A stretch of DNA of 64,000 bases, from the NCBI GenBank assembly GCA_022749755.1, contig CM040453.1:19787368-19851367 (forward strand), read 5' to 3'. Positions within the stretch are counted from its first letter, which is position 1, and each line of letters starts with the position of its first letter. The position numbers were made by a program, and so were the translations under genes. The notes under the pieces are model-generated. The model saw only the letters and a list, made by a program, of their open reading frames with translations, made no database searches and was not told the DNA's origin. Below are positions 38,528 to 52,205 of the stretch, piece after piece. Origin of the DNA: Azadirachta indica (lineage: Eukaryota; Streptophyta; Magnoliopsida; Sapindales; Meliaceae).

Positions 38528-41500
38528 ATGCGCTTTCTTTTCACAAGCCCAATCAAAACCCCATTACTGTCTAATCTTTTCTGTTCTTCTAACTCCCTCC
38601 GACTCGGGAGTTTCAACTCACTCCGATCCCTCCCACTCAGCTCCCCTTCTTTGACAACTCAAAGATCGTCACTGTCGATGGCGGCGATTCCTCCGAAATC
38701 GCCGAGCACAGAGGAGGAGGGACTTGCGAGAAGGTTCTGGATCAAGTTCAAGAGAGAATCTGTCTTTGCTATGTACACTCCGTTTACTGTCTGTTTGGCT
38801 TCTGGAAATCTAAAGCTTGATACTTTCAGGCATTACATCGCCCAAGATGTTCACTTTCTCAAAGCTTTTGCTCATGCGTAAGTGGGTTCTTGGAATTTCT
38901 TTGTTTTATTTGGTGTAAGCTTATTTGGTTGCCGAGAAACGTGGGAGAAAATTTGTGAATTAGCGGTTTGGGAATTAGAAGTTCTAGGAAAAGAAATAAA
39001 ATTGAGTATGCTGAGTTCTTGTAATCTGGGATGTTTTGGTAGCCGAGAAAATGTAGGAAAATAACAACCCAATGAAAGAAGTTAGATAGTTTACTATCGG
39101 GGAAAAATAAGAGATATCTAAGAATTTAAGATTGACGCTGTATAGCTGTTAGAATGTAGTAAATGAATAGAAGATTAAGAACATTTTCATTATGTTTCCT
39201 GTTAAAGAAGAGCAGAAAATAAAAGAAAGATAAAAAATTTCAGATATTTATTATATTTCACCTGCCCATTTTAATGTGAAGGATTCCTTGATGAATCAAT
39301 AGAGATTAAGCTCTTGTTTCCACCCAAAAGGTTTCACTTGCTCTTTGAATGTCCGTAAGGTTTTAATAAAATTAGAGTAAATGATAGGGGACAAGATCTT
39401 GAATATGGTTTATGAGGTTTTGCCCTGGAGGGTGCATGCCGAATATTTGCTGAATTGTCTTTGGAATGGAAAATGAAATATCATTGCCTTTAAATATAAC
39501 CTTATGTAAGGGGAAAAGATATCTTGCTTCTGCTTTTCTCGTGCTTATGTTAGGATTTTGTGACGATTGTAGGATCTACATATCTTATATATATTTATAA
39601 AGCAGTACTTGATGCTGAAGAAAGTTGGTAAGAGGAAAAAGATCAAGGTTCTTTTCGTTAGTTGGGATTTATTAAAGCTAAACTGAAATTTCTTAGAAAT
39701 AATCCAATTAGTTGATTTATTTTTTGATGAATTTCAGTTTCTAAAGCTTATATCAGCATGAAATTTAAGTATTTGGAAAATACGTTTGCTTCCATTTTCG
39801 ATTTTTATTTAGAATTAACGGGTTCAGTTGTCTATTAGCAGGTGTTACAATTTCTGTGTTTTGGTTTGAATGTTAGGTATGAAATGGCGGAAGAGTGTGC
39901 GGATGATGATGATGCAAAGCTGTCGATCTCTGAGTTGAGGAAGAGTGCTCTGGAGGAGTTGAAAATGCATAATTCATTTGTACAGGTAATATAAAATTGT
40001 GAGCCACGAAGTAAGGTGACCAATAGAGTTGAATCTTGAAGATTATATTTCTCCGTCTTTGGCTTGTAAATTATTTGTACTTTAATTTGCTAATAATTAT
40101 AACTATAAATTAAGTCGGCTTTGATAAATAGTTATAATATTCACTGTCTTCTCAGGGAGTGATGCCATTTGCTTGTTGATTGCATATTCTTAAACCATGA
40201 TCGGAGCACAGGATGTTGGTTTTATTAGATTGCTACTTCTTTGTTTTTCAGACATACAAGATATCATTTTTTGGATGTTTGTATTTTTGCTAGTTTACTT
40301 CAAAAGAAATGGGCTGTTCAGATTTAAGTGGCACTTTTTACCTGACCCATTTGCAGCCCATCTCTTTCTCTCTCTCTTTAAATGTGTATTTTCTCTAGAA
40401 AGATGGAATTTTTCTCCAAATGTTATGTTATGTAGCTTTATATACACATGGCCCTAATGATTTGTATGCAAACAAATTTCACTTCTAACATGTAATAGAG
40501 TATTCTCATGGAATGAATGTTTGAGTGCAGGAGTGGGGTGCAGACTTTGGCAAAGAAACTATTAACTCTGCAACACTAAAGTATACAGAGTTTTTGTTGG
40601 CGACAGCCTCCGGAAAAGTTGAAGGTGTAAAAGCTCCTGGAAAACTTGCAACTCCATTTGAGAAAACAAAAGTTGCTGCTTATACTTTAGGTGCAATGTC
40701 ACCTTGTATGAGGCTCTATGCTTTCCTTGGTAAGGAATTTGAGGTCCTACTAAATCCTAGTGAAGGAAATCATCCTTACAAGAAGTGGATTGACAATTAT
40801 TCTTCGGAAAATTTTCAGGTGTGTTTTTATTTGAGTAGTAATCGCATTTGCTTTATTGGTCAAGTTGATTGTACTTTGCTAATTACAGTCTTTTGAGAAA
40901 AATTTATTACATAAATGGCCTTTTTACTCTGATGGCTCAACTATTGTATTCTTTCAATTTAGGCATCAGCTCTGCAAACTGAAGACTTGCTCGATAAACT
41001 TAGTGTCTCTTTGACAGGCGAAGAACTAGACATCATAGAAAAGCTATATCACCAAGCCATGAAACTTGAAATAGACTTCTTCTGTGCTCAGCCACTTGCT
41101 CAGCCCACTGTAGTTCCTCTGATTAAAGAACACAATCCTGCAAAAGATCATCTTACTATATTTTCTGATTTTGATTTGACTTGCTCTGTTGTTGATTCAT
41201 CTGCCATTTTAGCAGAGATTGCAATAGTGACAGCCCCAAAATCTGACCAAAATCAACTTGAAAGTCGACTTGGTCGGATGTCATCTGCTGACCTGAGGAA
41301 CACATGGGGTCTTCTCTCCAAACAATACACAGAAGAGTATGAACAGTGCATTGAAAGCATTATGCCCTCTGAGAAAGGTATCTTACACGATGTTAACGGT
41401 CAACTCTATTGTTTATAAGTGGAAAGTGTTTGTGGAAGCATTTAGTTGAAGTTACTGGCTTTAGTATGTTTGGCTAACTTTCTGGGTTTTCCAGTGGCGA

Positions 41501-44116
41501 AATTTAACTATGAAGCTCTGCTTAGAGCAATTGAGCAACTCTCAGACTTTGAGAAGAGAGCAAATTCTAGAGTGATTGAGTCTGGAGTACTCAAGGGTAT
41601 AAATCTTGAAGATATTAAACGAGCCGGTGAACGCCTGATTCTTCAAGATGGATGTACTACTTTCTTTCAGAAACTTGTAAAGAATGAAAATTTGAATGCA
41701 ACTGTCCATGTACTTTCGTACTGTTGGTGTGGTGATCTCATAAGATCATCTTTCTCTTCAGGTATGCTCCATCCATATAGAATCATGGAATACAGCACTC
41801 ATAACTTATAAAATGACACATTAATTTGGGTTATTAGTGTTACTATTGTTTAACCTGCTTTTGTTTTTGAGCTTTACTCATTTGTGTTGAAACAACCTTA
41901 CAGCTTCAGTTCTCCTAGTTTTTTCGACAGTTGTATCCCTCCAATGTTAAACCAACCACTTTTGGTTTTAGCACAATATTTTACTTTTGAGTCCAATGCT
42001 GGAAATTATCCTTTTCTGACATTGTTCTTTGTTTTAGATATTTTGTTTGTCCATGCAAAAGCCTGTTTTCTAAACTCATGTTGCTGCGGAAACATCTTCT
42101 ACTTCTCCATGTCTGTCTTTTTTCCCATTGCTTAAAACCTATTGTTCTTTGTGTTTTGACTTTAAGCTGAAATCTAACTGAAATAATTTGGTATCTTTCC
42201 TCTTTTATATTAAAGAGAGCCTCAACATGCCTGTATTAAAGACAAAGGTATTTTAATATGAGACTTCAAATCTATGTTGTTGCAGACGCACATCCTCCTT
42301 CTGCTTCTCTCTCTCTCTCTCTCTCTTCTTAGTGTATATATAAGCCTCAAAGTGAAATAAGTTGACAATCTATATAATTTTATGTGGACAAAGGTTAGTC
42401 TAAATTTGTTGCATATTAAACACATGAAAAGGATATTTTATACATTCATCCATTCTTCTCAGAATCTGTTACAAAAACTGCCTCCTCTGGCATTTCCACA
42501 ATAAACGTTAGCTTGACATAAGAGATTTTTGTACCTGCAGTAGCCAGAAGCTGACTGAGACTGCCCAATCACCACAGGCATCTTAAGTTCAAAAGCTCCC
42601 TTCTCCTTTTTTTCTCTTTTTTTTTTATGTGCTGTAAATATATCCAGTTGTATACTTTGTTTGCATTCTACTATGGGCTTCATTTCTGATTTATACCAGT
42701 AGTTGCTTGAAGCCTAAAGCCCAAACCCATGGACGTGATACTTGCAAGTAGATGAGAAAGAATGATTATAACAGGGAATTTTCAATCATTGTGATCCAAT
42801 TCTTTTCTGTCCTCAAAATCAATCCAGTTTAGTTTCCCATGCATCTTGGCTTGGTGAGATTAAATGGAACTTTGATGATAATGATACCTAGATGTGAAAT
42901 TGCCTAATGAATTATCGTAAGAAACAGTTTTAGTTGCTAGAAACCTAAATCCACAATTGCTCATAAGTTGATGTTATTTGGCCCCCTTGGCATAGCTGGT
43001 AAACTTTTATGGTAAGATATTGAACATTATATGAATTGGACTGTATCCTATCTCAATTGTTATTTGGCATGCATAAAGCTTGGAAGAGACTTGTGGTTAA
43101 ATGTTGGGCTTGGAGCTCCAATTTTGCTTCTTATCAAAATAAACGGATGTCAAGCTTTGAAATTTTGTTTGTGCAAAACGTAGGATCTGATCGCGGCTCT
43201 GTTTACACAGCAGCTGCATGCAGACACACATGTTTACGCATTCATTGGAGAAACTAACTACTGACTTGTTTCTTTGTTTAAAGACTTGCTAACCTTTTAA
43301 TATCAGGCTTCGTGAATTTTTGAATCCCAAAGTAAAATATCTGCAGTGACTATTGATTTTTTCAGCTTCAACTGCATTTTCTATTATGTCCATGTTCCAT
43401 TTCTTTGTTTGTTGTTTGGTCAAAGGACCAGCAGAATGCTTTTTTTCCTTTAGAAGTTTAGGCTGATGATGCCACAGATAACCAGCTTCATCTTGTTTTC
43501 CATTATAGTTGGCTTTGTCTGCTTGTCTATTTTGATTTTCTGGTACTTTTCATTTTTGTTTAAGTTGGATTCTTAACTGTTCTGCAGCTTAATCTTCTTT
43601 TGAATTAATATAATTTCAATGACCATGCTTTTTAAGACTGATAAAACACTATTCACATTTTCTAATAAACTTTTGCTTTTCTTCTTCTTTTTTGTATATC
43701 AAGCAGCGGGTTTGAATGTTCTGAATGTACATGCAAATGAGTTCTCTTTCCAAGAATCTCTTTCCACTGGTGATATTGTTAGGAAGGTGGAGTCCCCCAT
43801 TGACAAAGTTCAAGCTTTCAACAATATTATACAAAACTATGGAACTGACCGAAAGAAGTTGACTGTTTACATTGGGGACTCAGTGGGTGATTTGCTGTGT
43901 TTGCTTGAGGCTGATATTGGCATTGTTATTGGGTCTAGCTCAAGCTTAAGGAAAGTGGGAAGTCAATTTGGAGTTTCTTTTATCCCATTGTATCCTGGCT
44001 TGGTTAAGAAACAGAAGGAATGTTTTGAAGGAAGTCCAAATTGGAAAGGGAAATCTGGAATTCTTTACACAGTCTCAAGTTGGGCTGAAGTACATGCCTT
44101 TATTTTGGGGTGGTAG
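38528..44116 (+). CDS. TH2: Bifunctional TH2 protein (TenA-like + HAD phosphatase), thiamine metabolism
   Basis: Six exons, 38528-38877, 39877-39985, 40531-40818, 40963-41377, 41495-41761 and 43707-44116, join in frame to 612 residues, close to the Arabidopsis length of about 617. The N-terminal half is a TenA/THI-4 helical domain (residues about 65-290), which in TH2 salvages aminopyrimidine. The C-terminal half is a HAD phosphatase: SDFDLTC gives the nucleophile and acid pair D318/D320, and GDSVGD gives acidic D534/D538. Arabidopsis TH2 dephosphorylates thiamine monophosphate, the step before thiamine diphosphate. Residues 1-50 are Ser/Leu/Arg-rich like a mitochondrial presequence, and an in-frame second start (MAAIPPKS, ATG at 38678) would give a cytosolic form. 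A third in-frame ATG at 38339 would add 63 Lys-rich residues and is less likely. Intron 5 is long (1945 bp) and contains a CT microsatellite. Identity is firm. Confidence 0.93.
42305..42327. repeat. CT microsatellite in TH2 intron 5
   Basis: A CT run of about 11 units within the longest TH2 intron. Confidence 0.85.
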
Positions 44117-45967
44117 AATCATTTTTATTTTTTCTCATGCCATCATCTTGATGTTAGTTTAGGACAAATGAACGAACCATTTATATATATATATAATGCA
44201 ACACAAAGGTACAAGTCGGTGGCTGATTTTATGAGGAGCCACATCTGCTGTCTTCCCTTTCTGTTTTTCTACAGGGTCTTACATATCAGAAGCATAATGC
44301 CATTTTATTACCTGGAGAAATGCTGTAAACATGGTACTTACCTCCATTGTTTCTCGTTACTACCCCGAAGCTTTCATTCTTTCTCTTCTTGCCATTGTGA
44401 AGGCCTAAGTAACATTTTTCTTCAATTGTTTCCAGGAATCTATAGGTATTCATGCAGCAATGAATTGTAAGAGGAGGGAGTTTTATGATTTGTCCATATA
44501 AATGTATTTGTACTCTTATAGGCTGTTGATGTTCAATATTTTGCTGGAATGGCAATTTTGAGAAGAAAACATGGATTTTAGTTGGATTGGTGAAAGGTTT
44601 AGGCTGCTGCCGACTATTGCTTGATTAGATCTGGCAGCTTCCTTAACTGGATAATGATAAGTTGGAATTTCCCATTTTCGACGATTCAGTATTATATAAT
44701 TTGTGGCAAAATCCCTGTAAGAATGAATGATTGTTTTAGTATAATGGATTTGATGATCTACCAAGTAACCAATTATGCATTCATTTCTTTTTTATTCAGT
44801 TTCAGTTGAATTGTTATGTGGGATTTGCTTGTTCTTTTAATTTGGCAGAGGAAAGATTCCAACTTGAAATGCAGGAAACCAACATTTCACACAAATACAT
44901 ACATGCAAGTGCATATTTGTATTTCTGTTGGTAAATATTTTAGTTATTGTGTTGTCAAAATACACTCAGTTATAAATAATTCCTAAATGTAACATCAAGG
45001 AGGAAGTGTAAAACTTGGAAATTTTTTGACAAAGATCCATTGACAAGAACTTGTTCATCATTGTTTAATGCACATGGTAAATGCACTTCAACTACTATAA
45101 GATAATAAAGCAGTAAGCCAAAAGCCAAAAGCCATTTTGACAAGCACTTTTCATGCTTTCTTTCTTTCACTCAAAACTCAAAATTTATTCTTCACCCATC
45201 ATCTTACCACATTGAGTCATAATGGGATCTTTAGGGAAAAACTTTACATGATGATGCTGAGCTGTGGAAGTTAAAAAGCACTTTTGGGTTTTGGCTTCCA
45301 AAAGATTTACAATATATATTTTTTTTATTTAAAAGAATTAATTAGTGTTAAGTGTTTACGAAACTCTTGTTTGGTGGAAGCCATAATCTGGTGGGGTGAC
45401 CGTGGTCTACTTGGACGAGAATCATGTTTTCCGCTACGTTTTTACTTTTCTTTTTTCATTTTTTTAATTAATAATTAATAATTAATATCCATAATGTGAT
45501 TACCGTTTGATTTCTTAAATAATTAACATCACTAACCCACCATTTTCTTAATGCTCTTAACAATATTAATAATAACGCACACGTGTCACACTTTCCATCT
45601 CTTTCTACCTAGCTTTTTGTTTTTCAGAATATATTTACTCAGTTTATTTTTCTTTAATTACAAATAAAATTTTTAGATTTGGTGACAGAATAATTCTGTA
45701 CTGGCTCTTTTTAATTTTTATTTATTTAAATTTTTTTTATTGAAAAATATGGTTGCACTATAAAGCACTAATAAAAAAAAGTGGGTATTAGTAAATATTA
45801 TTGCTAAAAATATAATAAATTTTTTTTGTAACACTATAAACTGAGATCAATTGATTAATTAAATAAAGCATATATATAGTTGGATTAGCACTGGGAATTT
45901 GGGAATCAGACGTAATTAATAATTAATTTGTAACAAGAGTGAGATGTGTTTGCACCTAATTACAAAA

Positions 45968-46019
45968 AATAATAATAATAATAATAATAATTAATTAATT
46001 AATTAATTAATTAATTAAT
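45968..46019. repeat. Compound (AAT)n(TTAA)n microsatellite
   Basis: About eight AAT units pass directly into about seven AATT units. Confidence 0.9.
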
Positions 46020-47750
46020 ATTATATCAACAACCCATCCAATCAATGTGTTTTTGACTTGTAAGCTGGGCTTTAACTCATATCCAGGACTAGTACTACTG
46101 TCCATTTTTTTGAAAACATTTTTTATTATTTGTTTCCAATGTTGCCTTGTCAAAAAGGCAAGATCAAGTCATCAGATTTTTGGCTTTATGACTAATTAAT
46201 TTCTTCTTTTATTCAAAAGCTCATAATAGAGAATTCAAATGTGTCATATCTTTATTTTATGTCTCATTTCTTTTTTAAAAATAGTTTTTTTTTTTTAATG
46301 TAACTCAAACATGTGTAACCGTATTTACTTGAAATAATTATAATTTTAAATAAGAACAATTTTAAATATTTGAATGTTAAATTGTAATTTTAAATAAAAG
46401 TTACACTCGAAATTATAATTTAAAACAGGGAGATTTGGTTTGAAAGTGGGTATGAAAATATTTTTATTCAAAATAAGTAAAAATGAGAGTATTTTTTTAT
46501 TAACCTTTTAAAAGGAGAACATTTTTAACTTTTTAAATAAAAAAAAAAGGAGTAATTTCGGTCATTTTCCTTTATTTTTTTTCTTCTTCTTCTTTTCCGT
46601 CAAGTGAAGCAATCTATCATTTATCGAAGTCCTCATAAAGTTCCTATGTAGAGTGTTTTCTATATTCTTTAATTTGTCTATTCATAACTTTTTCTCTTTA
46701 TCCTTTTTTTCCTTCTTTGAAATTTTATTTAAATTTTACGTTTTCATACGTATTATATATTAATCAACATAAGAAAATGTGTTCAGTCATTAAATCACCC
46801 GTCATAAAGAAAGAAAAAAATTAACAGACGACCTAATCAACCATTTAAATTAAATATACGTATTTGATGATTAACAAATGAGTCATTAAATTAGAGTATG
46901 GTCGAGTCAATACTCACTCACAATCTTCAGCCATGTGTCCCATTATTAATTATTATATTTTTAATTTATTTATTTATAATAATCGCTTTTGTTTTCATTA
47001 ATAATTTTTGCTTTTTAATTTCTTGCATAATGGTCCCTACAATTAGATGGTTCATTTTCGATTCCCAATCTCATCTTTCCTTAACGAGTTATTCTTTTGA
47101 CTGACTTAATATAAAATCATGTGAAGTAGGTCCTTTTACATAAGTAGACTATATTAATTTCATTATTTTTTGGGTTAAATTCACTACGCCCCATCTTTTA
47201 TTGACAAATATTAGTACACGTCTCATATATTTTTATCATCATTTCATTGTCAACCGACACTCTTTGTCATTAACTATAACCGACCTATGAGTAAAATAAT
47301 TAATGCATAAATTTAAGTCGTATAATTTGTACAAATTTAGTTTTTTTTTGTGTTAATTGTACTATTTTATAATTTTAAAATAAAAAAATAAAAATATTAT
47401 TAAATAATTAAATAGCTAAAAAAGCACTACCAATAGGGGCAAAAACGTTTTCACATTTGTCAACTATGATCAAACCATTCAAGTTAATAATAAAGTGTAA
47501 CATTGATGACCTATAAAAAAGTTACGGATGTTTTGATATTCATCAATAAATAAAGGGGTAATATGAAATTAGCCATATATTAAATATATTATTATTATTA
47601 TAATTATTAAATTTTGTTTTTTTTTTTTTATTTAATAATTAATTTAGTTTAACCCTTTTGTTTCCTCCGTCTTTCTAACATACCAAGAACAAAGAAAATG
47701 TAAAGCTTCATTACATTATATATGTTACCCCAAAACTCCATAAATTTCAC

Positions 47751-47758
47751 ATCTTCTT

Positions 47759-47788
<30 letters not shown>
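47751..47788. repeat. TTC trinucleotide microsatellite
   Basis: About twelve TTC units lie roughly 75 bp upstream of the candidate small ORF at 47861. Confidence 0.9.
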
Positions 47789-47789
<1 letters not shown>

Positions 47790-47860
47790 AATTAGTTTTC
47801 TTTTTATTTTCTGGGTTTTTATAGGAAGTTGATGAAGCTGAGGGGAAAGGAAGGAGGAAG

Positions 47861-47983
47861 ATGATCATGGAAACATCAGAGTTTGAAGGAAGAATTGAAG
47901 ACCAAGTTTCATTGAAGAATATCTCCATGGAGCCATGGCCTAAACAGCATTATTATTATTATTATTTGCAACAGAGATCATGA
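47861..47983 (+). CDS. Candidate 40-residue small ORF, unidentified
   Basis: An ATG at 47861 opens a 40-codon frame ending TGA at 47981-47983. The peptide begins MIMETSEFEGRI, contains ISMEPWPKQH, and has a run of five Tyr from a TAT repeat. The surrounding 350 bp is clearly less AT-rich than its neighbourhood. It is preceded by a pyrimidine-rich TTC run and followed by CT-rich sequence, like a plant transcript leader and trailer. I recognise no family. It could be a short secreted or regulatory peptide gene, the visible part of a spliced gene, or a non-coding RNA whose short frame is incidental. Evidence is limited to composition and frame. Confidence 0.25.
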   Translation: MIMETSEFEGRIEDQVSLKNISMEPWPKQHYYYYYLQQRS

Positions 47984-50900
47984 CTATGAGGAAAGGTTAA
48001 CCCTCTAGGCAAGTCTAACGCTTGGCTTTTTTCAATTATCCTCCATTTTCCCTTTTGTTTCTCTCTGTCTCTGTCTCTCTATCTTTTTTCTACTCTGTTG
48101 TTTGGTTGCCAAGAAAATGGAGGATACTATAATAAGGCAAGAGATCTTTGATTGGGGATCTAAGATTTCAAGCTTACTTTCTCTTTAATTTGTGTTGTGG
48201 GCAACCATGCAAAACAAATCATCCATTAATTCCCTGTTCATCTCATCATCAGTACTGCTTTGTTTTTGTTTGCTCTCCTCTCATCCAACACTGTAATTTA
48301 AAACCACATACTTATCTATATCTATTGTCTCCTTTTTAGCTAGCTTTGTTCATTTAATTTGTATGGATTTCTTATTCAGGAATAAATATAATTAATTTTC
48401 ATTATACATCATTTTAATTTCTTCCAGACCCAAGAAGCCAAAATCTCTTTTTTTCACCAAGAATATCACTGCATATATATAATAGCCCTTGCTTTGTATC
48501 AAATTTCATAGCTGTAAATGAGCTGTCCTTCACAATTTTCAAGAAATATTATTTATATATAGATTTATATGAGTGTTGATGAATAGTTAGAACAACTTAA
48601 ATCTTAAATAATATATGCATTATTAGTATTAATTAATGAATCAAATTTTCCAACCCTAATTTCTTCTACAAACACAGACACAAACATATATATGTATATA
48701 TAATTAATTAAATCAGCAGCCTGCAAAAGATTCACGAGTCTTGCTCTTACTCTTACATATAGATTGCAATTGCATTAACAAGCTTATAGATTCCAAATAA
48801 TTAGGGAAGAATAATCTATGGATAATGTATTAAAATCCTAATTTATTTTCATAATTAAATTTTTATGTCTATAAATTATGTACTAACTACTACCAACCCA
48901 AGCTTCCTGATTAAATAACCCCCCATATCTTATCCATTGTCTAAAAGGCTACCAATTCCATTAACAAAGAGAACCCACATAATAATTATGATTACGCAAA
49001 TCAGAACTGTAATGTTTTTATTTAATTTTAAAAGTAAAATAAAGTAGCGACCAGTTAAAAGTCACAATATCCTACCTAATTCCAAAACATACTTATAATT
49101 TATGTTGGGAACATTTCATTTTGATTGTATGGTTTAGATTCTTTGATGACTCTTTAAAATCTCAAGTAGTGTTGGGTGAAAAAAACATTAAATGTGTCTC
49201 TTGAAATAGAAGATACCCATGTCCCTACCTTCAATATGAAAAATGGAATCTTTTTATAAATGTCAAAAGCCAAATTACAGGTACAATATTTTGTAGCTTT
49301 CTGAAAGCTTAAAGAAAAAAAAAATATATATATATATATTCAATAATAATTAATTTAAATTTAATATATAGTTGGTCATGAAATTTTAACTTTAGGATAA
49401 GGATAATGATGATGATTCACTAAATTATTAAAGTCCACCTCTCAATTCATCATAACTTTTTTTTTTTCTTTTTCAAATATGTGATTAATATAAAATAAAT
49501 AAATATATATATATATATATATAATAAGTTAGTTGCCATGTGTCACTGTTTAGTGGAAAGTGATGTGGAAGTATTCATATGAGAGCATCAATTAGTATTT
49601 TTCTATTGGTTCATACTCATCAAGGTCAATTAATTAATCTTTTTTATATATATATATATAGTTTATAAATTTTGATTGATTGATTAATTAATTAATTAAT
49701 TAAAATGACAAAAAGAAAAATGGTGGATTATTATTTTATTGACACTTAAATTCACTAAAACAGAAGAAGATTCAAATTTATATAATAATAATGTTAATAT
49801 TAATAAAGAATTTAAAGGAGCGAATAATCAGAGATACGAGAGTAGAGATAGCTTCCAATATGAATCGAGATCTTGTTTGTTGCCAACTTTTCAATTGCCC
49901 CCACTCATATTTTTTTGACTTGGCAATTCAGTACTAGTTGGAAAAGTTAATTTCACTTTTTATTTTTTGTTTTTATCCAAATTAATAATAATAAATATAA
50001 AAGTTACTCGTAAAATTTTGTTCATATAAACTGATTTGATACAGTATAATTAAATAATAATATTACGAACACAAACTGATTGTTATGTTTTTAATAAATA
50101 TTATTCCTATACAAATTTGTTTCTGTCATAAAAATTTATATACTTAATATTTTTTATAATTAAAAGATAATAAATAAGAATAAAATAGTGCACATATCTC
50201 ACGTTCAATCTTAATTATTGAAAATATATAAATTCAATAGTTTATAAATGATGTAAATATATATACAAAATAATATACTTATTAATTTTGCTCATATATA
50301 TATATATATAGGCAAATCAGTTTTATATTTTTACGCTCTATATATAGGAGAAAAATTAATAAATAATTAATGTATATATTATATTTAATATTAATTATTA
50401 AAAGTGTATAAATAAAATAATTAATAAATATATATATATATGTATGAAAAAATAAATAAAGTCCTATCGATGATTTGTTTATATAAATAAACTCGTAGAT
50501 GTCACATAAAAAGAATAGTTACCTTGTCGCATGTTGAATGAATGGTAGATAGGCTTTTTTTTTTTTTTTTTTTTTTGAAAGAAAATATTTAACTGGTAGA
50601 TGGGGTTTGCTCAAAAAAAACTTTGAAATCTAATAATATATGATTTTGTTTAAGAGTGATGGACAAATTGGCCTATGAAGAGGGATTTTTTTTTTTTTTC
50701 TTTTTTCTAACTTTTAGGTTTATTTAATTTGAATGGTAAAGCAAAAAGGTTGAAGCACCTGCTGTGCTTGTGCCTGTGTTAAAAAATCAAAATATTGATA
50801 ATCCATGTAGTTAGTGTGGTGGCGGCAATGCCTTCCAGCCCACCAGTATTACAATTTCACTTTTTATATATAATCACCTTAAATGAGATTAGTCAAGAAT

Positions 50901-52205
50901 TAATAGTGGAAATACTTTCACTCAACCCTTTTTAAGAGTTAAAGTAGGCATGTTTTAGAGTTTAAATAACAGTAATCATTTTTGACACTATTTATTAGTT
51001 TCACACGAATACCACACCCAGTTAGTGGATTTAACTTAGACCGACACGATTAATAAATAAATAATAAAAATATAATATAATTAATAATTAAGTCAAATTT
51101 AAATTTAAAGATTTTGATGCGTAAATTTATTTATATCACAATCGTACTAATAAAAAAGAATACATTACTCTTCAAATTTATTGTTATCAATAAGTTTGTC
51201 AAAAATTATAAATTAAAAAATTCATGATCGGTAGGAAAAGTTCATCTGCACTATCTGTATATAAAATAATTAACTTCACTTTCAATATTTTAAAAATATT
51301 CAAGTGGACCCCTTTCCTCAATAAATTTTATTAGGTTTGATATATCTTCCTTACTATCAACCTTTTAAATTTTAAAATTTTCAAATTTACATGATAGTGA
51401 GACTAGTTGTGACAATTAAACTAAAGTTGTCTAGTAGGTAATTACTAAAAAAAAAAAAAAAAGATCTGACTTTCTAGTAATATAGGATTTGAGGGCCACT
51501 AATAATTTCTAAAAATTTGCTATTGTATTCACTTAACCCTCTCTCATCTTGAATGGGCAAATGTTGTATCAATTTAACATATAAATAAATAAAATACTGA
51601 ATCAAATCAAATCAAATCAAATCAAATCAACAATTAGCAAGCATGACAATTGTTATTTGTTATTGTTATTGTTAATGGCCCCCATATTGATCAGAGTTTC
51701 TCTTGTTAAATTTTTATTTGATTACAATCTAACCAATAATTCATTTATTAAAGAGTCAATAATCAATCATGTCCTCTTCCTACTATTAATTTTCCCTTTT
51801 TTTCCTTTTAAACAATAATATCAACCTAAATAAAGTTAGAATTTTCACATTAAATCTTGTAATATGACAAAAAGCCTAATAATTTTTCATATTATTTTCA
51901 ATTTGGAATAACTGACCTATATGGGAAGTATGTATACAGTATAAATTGTCGGAAAATAATACATTTCAATGATTGCTACATTCAAAATTGAGTGTGGCAG
52001 CATTTAAGATTTTGAAAAGTAATAATTTTGTGAAAAGAATGTTACAGCAAAAATTCTTGGATTAGAAGGGCATTTCTATTCTGATGAAAAGATTCTGCAA
52101 TATTTTACAAAAATGATGGTAGCAGAATACAGCTTAAACAAATTACAAAGAGATATACAATGCAAGCAACTTACATGAATCATCACTTTGGAGCAAAGCC
52201 TTCTA
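47984..52205. other. AT-rich intergenic region
   Basis: No gene is supported. The first 400 bases are pyrimidine-rich and may be the trailer of a transcript covering the small ORF. The rest is AT-rich with AT tracts, long poly-T runs (about 50554-50577 and 50687-50699) and a pentanucleotide repeat. The last part, from about 52100, should be the 3' UTR of the minus-strand IPUT1 gene. Confidence 0.5.
51600..51630. repeat. (AATCA)6 pentanucleotide microsatellite
   Basis: Six perfect AATCA units in AT-rich intergenic DNA. Confidence 0.9.

Larger units (their letters stand above)
44117..47860. other. TH2 3' flank and AT-rich intergenic DNA
   Basis: The first several hundred bases are the probable TH2 3' UTR and flank. 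After about 45300 the DNA is AT-rich with no coding signal. It includes a compound AAT/TTAA microsatellite (45968-46019), a CACACGTGTCAC ACGT-core site near 45578, and a TTC run (47751-47788). The TTC run could be the leader of the small ORF that follows. Confidence 0.5.

Noticed and set aside
47861..48030. ENOD40 gene
   Set aside because: Only an eight-base GGCAAGTC match was seen, and the characteristic short peptide with the IHGS ending is absent in all frames.
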